In this document: positions 36,631 to 39,727 of the stretch, piece by piece
Layout: each line of letters starts with the position of its first letter
How positions within the stretch are numbered: position 1 is the first letter of the stretch
From: Subtercola sp.
Lineage (GTDB): Bacteria; Actinomycetota; Actinomycetes; Actinomycetales; Microbacteriaceae
Assembly: GCA_025463765.1 (NCBI GenBank)
Contig: JAODBC010000020.1
Span: 1 to 39,727 of the forward strand
Reading direction: 5' to 3'
Length of the DNA stretch: 39,727 nt
Position numbers and translations under genes: made by a program
The notes under the pieces: model-generated
Database searches by the model: none
What the model was told of the DNA's origin: nothing
The model's input: the letters and a program-made list of their open reading frames with translations, nothing else

Positions 36631-37719
36631 GTGATCGAAGAGCCGCCGACGACGACTCAGCGCCCGGCTGAGGTCGAGCGTCGGCGCGCCGGTGAAATCG
36701 CCCGGCCGGCCGCCAGGCCCGCAGGCCCGATCGCCGTGTACGACACGGTCACCGAGGGGATGACCGGGTGGCGGTTTCTGCGCACCGGGCGGTGGCTCGC
36801 CTATACCGCGGCCGCCATTCTCTTCGCGATCATCTGCCTCTTTCTGGCGAACTGGCAATTCGACCGCGGCCAGCAGGCTTCGGCCGACAACGCCATCGTC
36901 GCCGCCAACTTCTCTGCCGAGCCAGTGCCGATCGAGCGGGCACTGCCGACTCTCGGCTCCTACGACGCGAGCCAGAACTGGCAGCGGGTCAGCGTCACGG
37001 GCGTTTACCTCGCGAACGAAGAACTCGTCGTGCGTAACCGCTCGAACAGCGGATCCAATGGCTTCGAGGTGGTCACTCCCCTGCAGCTGAGCGATGGTTC
37101 CGTGTTCCTCGTCGACCGGGGCTGGGTGCAGCCGTCACCCACCGACGCGCTGAATCCCGACTCGATACCTCGACCGACGTCTGGCACCGTCACCGTCGTC
37201 GTGCAGCTGCGACCGAGCGAGGCGCCGCTCGGAACCGGTACCTCTGCGGGCAGCAACCAGATTCAGTCGATCACCCTGCCCAGAGTGCAGCAGACGATCG
37301 GCGGAGACGTCTATACCGGGGCCTACGGGTTGCTGAACAGCCAGACTCCTGCTGCCGAAGCGGGCCTGACGAACATCCAGACGTCGATGCCCACCGAAGA
37401 CGTCGGCACGCACATCTCGTACATGGTGCAGTGGCTGTTCTTCGCCCTGCTCGGCTTCTTCGCACTCGGCCTGGCCGCGCGCAAGGTGCACCGCGAACTG
37501 AACTCCGACGACCCCGAAGAGCGAGAGCGGGCATCCGAACGCATGCGCAAGCGTGCCCGCAAACCCTTCACCGACGAAGAGCTCGAAGACGAGGAGATCG
37601 ACGGCTTCTTGCCGCTCACCCGCTGGGGCGGTTCTGTCGGCGCCGCCTCGCCTGCGCCACGCGCTATTCTCCCCCGACCCGACGAGCCGCCACGCGGGCC
37701 GGGCGACGACACCGCCTGA
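36631..37719 (+). CDS. SURF1 family cytochrome oxidase biogenesis protein
   Basis: 362 residues, GTG start. Membrane segments at ~52-72 (WLAYTAAAILFAIICLFLANW) and ~268-290 (MVQWLFFALLGFFALGLAA) flank an extracytoplasmic domain, the standard SURF1 layout. Family marks: FLANWQFDRG (start of the soluble domain), WQRVSVTGVYLANEELVVRNR, FEVVTPLQLSDGSVFLVDRGWV. The C-terminus beyond the second helix is long and charged (~70 residues, Pro-rich). Acts in assembly of the aa3-type oxidase by family. It starts 35 bp after the GPH symporter, with its own -10 box. Confidence 0.9.
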   Translation: MIEEPPTTTQRPAEVERRRAGEIARPAARPAGPIAVYDTVTEGMTGWRFLRTGRWLAYTAAAILFAIICLFLANWQFDRGQQASADNAIVAANFSAEPVPIERALPTLGSYDASQNWQRVSVTGVYLANEELVVRNRSNSGSNGFEVVTPLQLSDGSVFLVDRGWVQPSPTDALNPDSIPRPTSGTVTVVVQLRPSEAPLGTGTSAGSNQIQSITLPRVQQTIGGDVYTGAYGLLNSQTPAAEAGLTNIQTSMPTEDVGTHISYMVQWLFFALLGFFALGLAARKVHRELNSDDPEERERASERMRKRARKPFTDEELEDEEIDGFLPLTRWGGSVGAASPAPRAILPRPDEPPRGPGDDTA

Positions 37720-37775
37720 CGCCGAGTTCGTTCCGGCGCTTTCGCCAGAAATGCTGCCGCGTCACTCGGGTGAAA

Positions 37776-37781
37776 TAGACT
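37776..37781 (+). promoter_or_regulatory. -10 box, leaderless start of repeat membrane gene
   Basis: TAGACT lies 6 nt before the ATG at 37788. Confidence 0.55.
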
Positions 37782-37787
37782 GAGACG

Positions 37788-38372
37788 ATGAGTCAGACCC
37801 AGCTCGTTCTCAGCCCTACTCGCCGCTTGGAGGGCGATGAGCCGGATCCAGCTGAACGGCCGGGCCCAGCTGAACGGTTGAATCTAGCTGATCGGCCGGG
37901 CCTAGCTGAACGGCCGGGTCTCGCTGAACGGCCGGGCCTAAGTGAACGGCCGACTGTCACTGAACGGCCGAATCATCCTGAGCGGTCGGATCACGCGGAT
38001 CGAGCAGCCTCGTGCCGGTTCGCCGCGCACTGCTCCTGTGTGTTCCTCAAGACCGAGGCTATCGACGTGCCGGCGACCGGCTTTCCCGTCTACAGCGATT
38101 CGGTGCGCACGGAGATGCAGTCCTGGGAACGCCGCGGCTGGGTCGTGACCGTGGCCGACTCGCGAAAGGTGGTGCTCGAGAAGCGCAACTCGATACCTCT
38201 CTGCCTGAACGTGCTGCTCGTTTTCATGACGGCATTCCTGTGGAGCATCGCCTGGGCGGTGCGCGCGCGCAAAAAAGAGACTCAGACCCGCGTGCTGACG
38301 ATTGCCCCCAGCGGCGACCTCGCTCACGTAGAACTGCTGACGGGCCCAACGGGCATCGAACCACTGCAGTAG
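37788..38372 (+). CDS. Unrecognised membrane protein with AERPGL repeats
   Basis: 194 residues. Residues 22-69 are eight six-residue units of A-E-R-P-G-L type from 18-bp DNA repeats. A middle part (~75-130) with SCRFAAHCSCVF, FPVYSDSVRTEMQSWERRGW and TVADSRKVVLEK follows, then one strong membrane helix CLNVLLVFMTAFLWSIAWAVRA (~144-165) and a short soluble end (RVLTIAPSGDLAHVEL). No family recognised. The C-terminal portion is more protein-like than the repeat region, so the repeats are probably a later expansion near the N-terminus. The mRNA is predicted leaderless. Element C lies downstream. Confidence 0.75.
   Translation: MSQTQLVLSPTRRLEGDEPDPAERPGPAERLNLADRPGLAERPGLAERPGLSERPTVTERPNHPERSDHADRAASCRFAAHCSCVFLKTEAIDVPATGFPVYSDSVRTEMQSWERRGWVVTVADSRKVVLEKRNSIPLCLNVLLVFMTAFLWSIAWAVRARKKETQTRVLTIAPSGDLAHVELLTGPTGIEPLQ
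37851..37994 (+). repeat. 18-bp minisatellite in membrane-protein gene
   Basis: Eight units of 18 bp (consensus GCTGAACGGCCGGGCCTA), in frame with 37788-38372. The units diverge toward the 3' end. Confidence 0.9.
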
Positions 38373-38435
38373 CAGCGCAGTCGGCATCGAAACTCGGCAG
38401 AAACCCCGCCGCCCGGTGTTCACTCGGCACTCCGG

Positions 38436-38492
38436 GCGGAGCTGACGCGCTATGGCCGCTTATTGCGGGGATGCAGCGTCAGCTCCGACGAA
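38436..38492 (+). repeat. Dispersed palindromic element, copy C
   Basis: 57 bp, 51 identical to copy A (9689-9745). Perfect 12-bp arms CGGAGCTGACGC (38437-38448) and GCGTCAGCTCCG (38476-38487) enclose a 27-nt loop with TATTGCGGGGATG. It lies between the convergent 3' ends of the repeat membrane gene and the HEAT gene. Confidence 0.88.
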
Positions 38493-38516
38493 AGCGTGCG
38501 GCGTGCCCGCCCGCTC

Positions 38517-39065
38517 TCACGCCGATTTGGCGGTGAAGACGGCGAGGGCCTGCTGCGCGGTTCGGCGAACGTTCTTGTCGGGGTCTCGCAGCATGGCCGT
38601 GAGTCTCTCTACGGTGCCGTCACCCGTGCCGGCATCGCCGACCGCGGCGAGGGCCAGTGCGCCGGCCGAACGCACCCGGGCGCGTTCGTCGGTAGTGAGC
38701 CGGGAAAGCTCGGCCACGGTGCCGATTCTGCGTTCAGCGCAGACCTTGGCGCACATCTCGCGCACCCGCCACGCCTGATTGCCAAGGCCCGCGATCACGA
38801 CGGGAGCCGCCGAGTCGTCCCACACGTAGAGCAGAGCGCGGGCACCCCACACCTCAGGCCAGTACAGCGCGGGAGCACCACCCAGAATGCCCTCAGCGTG
38901 GTCACCGCCCACCACGCGCAAGAAGTCTTCACCTTCGTACCCGCCCGAGAGCAGCGACGCCGCCCGGCGCACGACGCTGGCTGCGCCCGAACGCTCCTTC
39001 TCGGCATCGAGCCGGGCTTCGAGGGAATCGGTCGTAGACGCGGGGAGATCGGATTCGTCAGCCAT
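38517..39065 (-). CDS. HEAT-repeat domain protein
   Basis: 182 residues from ATG 39065 (MADESDLPASTTDSLEARL); the frame open to 39275 overlaps the hxlR gene and is not used. Residues ~85-182 form paired helices of HEAT type: WRVREMCAKVCAERRIGTVAELSRLTTDERARVRSAGALALAAVGD, then TVERLTAMLRDPDKNVRRTAQQALAVF. The N-terminal part has YEGEDFLRVVGGDHAEGILG and LYWPEVWGARALLYVWDD. No function recognised; such proteins are often scaffolds. No ribosome site; a TACCCT 10 nt upstream could be a -10. The gene is convergent with the repeat membrane gene across element C. Confidence 0.8.
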   Translation of the reverse strand: MADESDLPASTTDSLEARLDAEKERSGAASVVRRAASLLSGGYEGEDFLRVVGGDHAEGILGGAPALYWPEVWGARALLYVWDDSAAPVVIAGLGNQAWRVREMCAKVCAERRIGTVAELSRLTTDERARVRSAGALALAAVGDAGTGDGTVERLTAMLRDPDKNVRRTAQQALAVFTAKSA

Positions 39066-39096
39066 AAGTGCTTCAAGGGTACCGCGCCGCGGCACT

Positions 39097-39504
39097 TCAG
39101 CTGAATCCCCGGGCCACCCCGTCTGCGGGTGCGTGACGCACTGCTCCCGTCTGTGCTTCCCCGAACTCCGTGATGGCATCCGCATGATCGCTCGCCCAGT
39201 CATTGAGAATCTCGATCGGATCGACGAGGGTCTGGCCCAGGTCGGTGAGGCGGTAGTGGATGTGCCTCGGCGCATTTTCGAGACGTTCGACGAGCCCGTA
39301 GCCCTGCAGTCGTCGCAGGGTGTCGGTGAGCACCTTTCGGGAGACGCCTCCGACGAGGTCGACGAGTTCGCCGTGCCGACGAGGCTGTCGGCTGAGTCCG
39401 TAGATCACGAGTGGCGCCCATTTGTCGGAAAGGATCTCCATCACGAGCCGCGCGGGGCAGTCGGAGAGGAACACAGGATCGATCGGTTCATGCATGTCAT
39501 CCAC
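39097..39504 (-). CDS. HxlR/DUF24 family redox-type regulator
   Basis: 135 residues from ATG 39504 (MDDMHEP; the in-frame ATG at 39495 is possible). Winged helix of MarR/HxlR type: LSDKWAPLVIYGLSRQPRRHGELVDLVGGVSRKVLTDTLRRLQGYGLVERLENAPRHIHYRLTDLG (~25-90). The N-terminal Cys16 (FLSDCPARL) is in the place of the sensing Cys of DUF24 proteins (YodB, HypR, QorR). Divergent from an NADPH:quinone oxidoreductase-type gene, the same pairing as QorR and qor2 in Corynebacterium glutamicum (established). A TACC-TCTG-GGTA palindrome at 39507-39518 in the shared region is a candidate operator. Confidence 0.88.
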   Translation of the reverse strand: MDDMHEPIDPVFLSDCPARLVMEILSDKWAPLVIYGLSRQPRRHGELVDLVGGVSRKVLTDTLRRLQGYGLVERLENAPRHIHYRLTDLGQTLVDPIEILNDWASDHADAITEFGEAQTGAVRHAPADGVARGFS

Positions 39505-39506
39505 GG

Positions 39507-39518
39507 TACCTCTGGGTA
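39507..39518. promoter_or_regulatory. Candidate HxlR operator
   Basis: TACC and GGTA with a 4-bp spacer, between the divergent hxlR and oxidoreductase genes; HxlR/DUF24 operators often use GTAC-type half-sites. Based on position and symmetry only. Confidence 0.35.
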
Positions 39519-39576
39519 ACGAGCCCGTCTGTAGCGTGGTGAACGAGTATTGATCGGCGAAGAACTGAGGAGAACC

Positions 39577-39727
39577 ATGCCACGAGTAGTTGTTTTCGAC
39601 GAGTTCGGCGGCCCCGACGTGTTGCGCATCGTCGATGATCCCGTCGTCGAACCGCAGGTGGGAGAGGTGCGGTGAGGATCGAGGCCTTCGCCATCAATCC
39701 GCTCGACGCGATGATGCGTTCCGGGGC
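39577..39727 (+). pseudogene. NADPH:quinone oxidoreductase-type gene, frameshifted, cut by window edge
   Basis: ATG 39577 follows GAGGAG at ~5 nt. The frame reads MPRVVVFDEFGGPDVLRIVD then VEPQVGEVR and stops at TGA (39673-39675). Reading one base later after CGG gives VRIEAFAINPLDAMMRSG, the usual continuation of the zinc-less quinone oxidoreductase family. One missing G in the run at 39671-39672 restores the full gene. Divergent from the hxlR gene, which would regulate it. Whether the lesion is real or a consensus error cannot be told; the rest lies outside the window. Confidence 0.75.

Overview
The window is a high-GC actinobacterial chromosome segment. Gene content and order (glnA2-glnE, sucB near a DUF4191 gene, map beside a small SPOR-like gene, rnpB beside a zinc-ribbon-family gene, ppgK, adenylylatable GlnA) point to Microbacteriaceae or a close relative; the genus cannot be named from sequence alone. 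Almost everything is chromosomal housekeeping or metabolic DNA. No prophage, insertion sequence, CRISPR array, tRNA or rRNA was seen.

Layout. 1-5540: sucB (dihydrolipoamide acyltransferase), a convergent frameshifted pseudokinase/membrane gene, a DUF4191 membrane gene and an RDD membrane gene. 5540-9660: a type III glutamine synthetase (glnN) and a type I adenylylatable synthetase (glnA), each preceded by an 11-bp-phased GlnR-like operator and separated by a long hairpin. 9660-13280: accessory stretch with two copies of a dispersed palindromic element, an AbiEi-like/DUF559 nuclease-like gene, a truncated haemoglobin, a tiny membrane ORF, an eroded gap and a three-domain YbjQ/UPF0145 protein. 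13316-17726: glnE and glnA2. 17782-24093: nadE, panB, an SDR, a small SPOR-like gene, map, ppgK and a YdeI-family gene. 24141-24576: rnpB on the minus strand. 24634-28520 (minus): zinc-ribbon-family coiled coil that has lost its cysteines, Nif3-like protein, RsmC/RlmG-like methyltransferase, TetR regulator. 28671-37719: acs, zinc alcohol dehydrogenase, GH38 alpha-mannosidase plus GPH sugar symporter, SURF1. 37788-39727: repeat-bearing membrane protein, third palindromic element, HEAT-repeat gene, HxlR regulator and a divergent, frameshifted, edge-truncated quinone oxidoreductase.

How it works together. Nitrogen assimilation dominates: three glutamine synthetases of different classes plus the adenylyltransferase GlnE, with matching operators in front of glnN and glnA. 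Carbon genes (sucB, acs, ppgK, GH38/GPH) and cofactor genes (nadE, panB) surround it.

Four genome-level patterns stand out. (1) Three copies of a ~57-bp palindromic element with an almost invariant core lie at 3' gene ends. (2) About ten transcripts share a TANNNT box exactly 6-7 nt before the start codon, predicting leaderless mRNAs. (3) In-frame and intergenic minisatellites of 15, 18, 20 and 21 bp are unusually dense. (4) Two single-base frameshifts interrupt otherwise intact genes, either real lesions or consensus errors.
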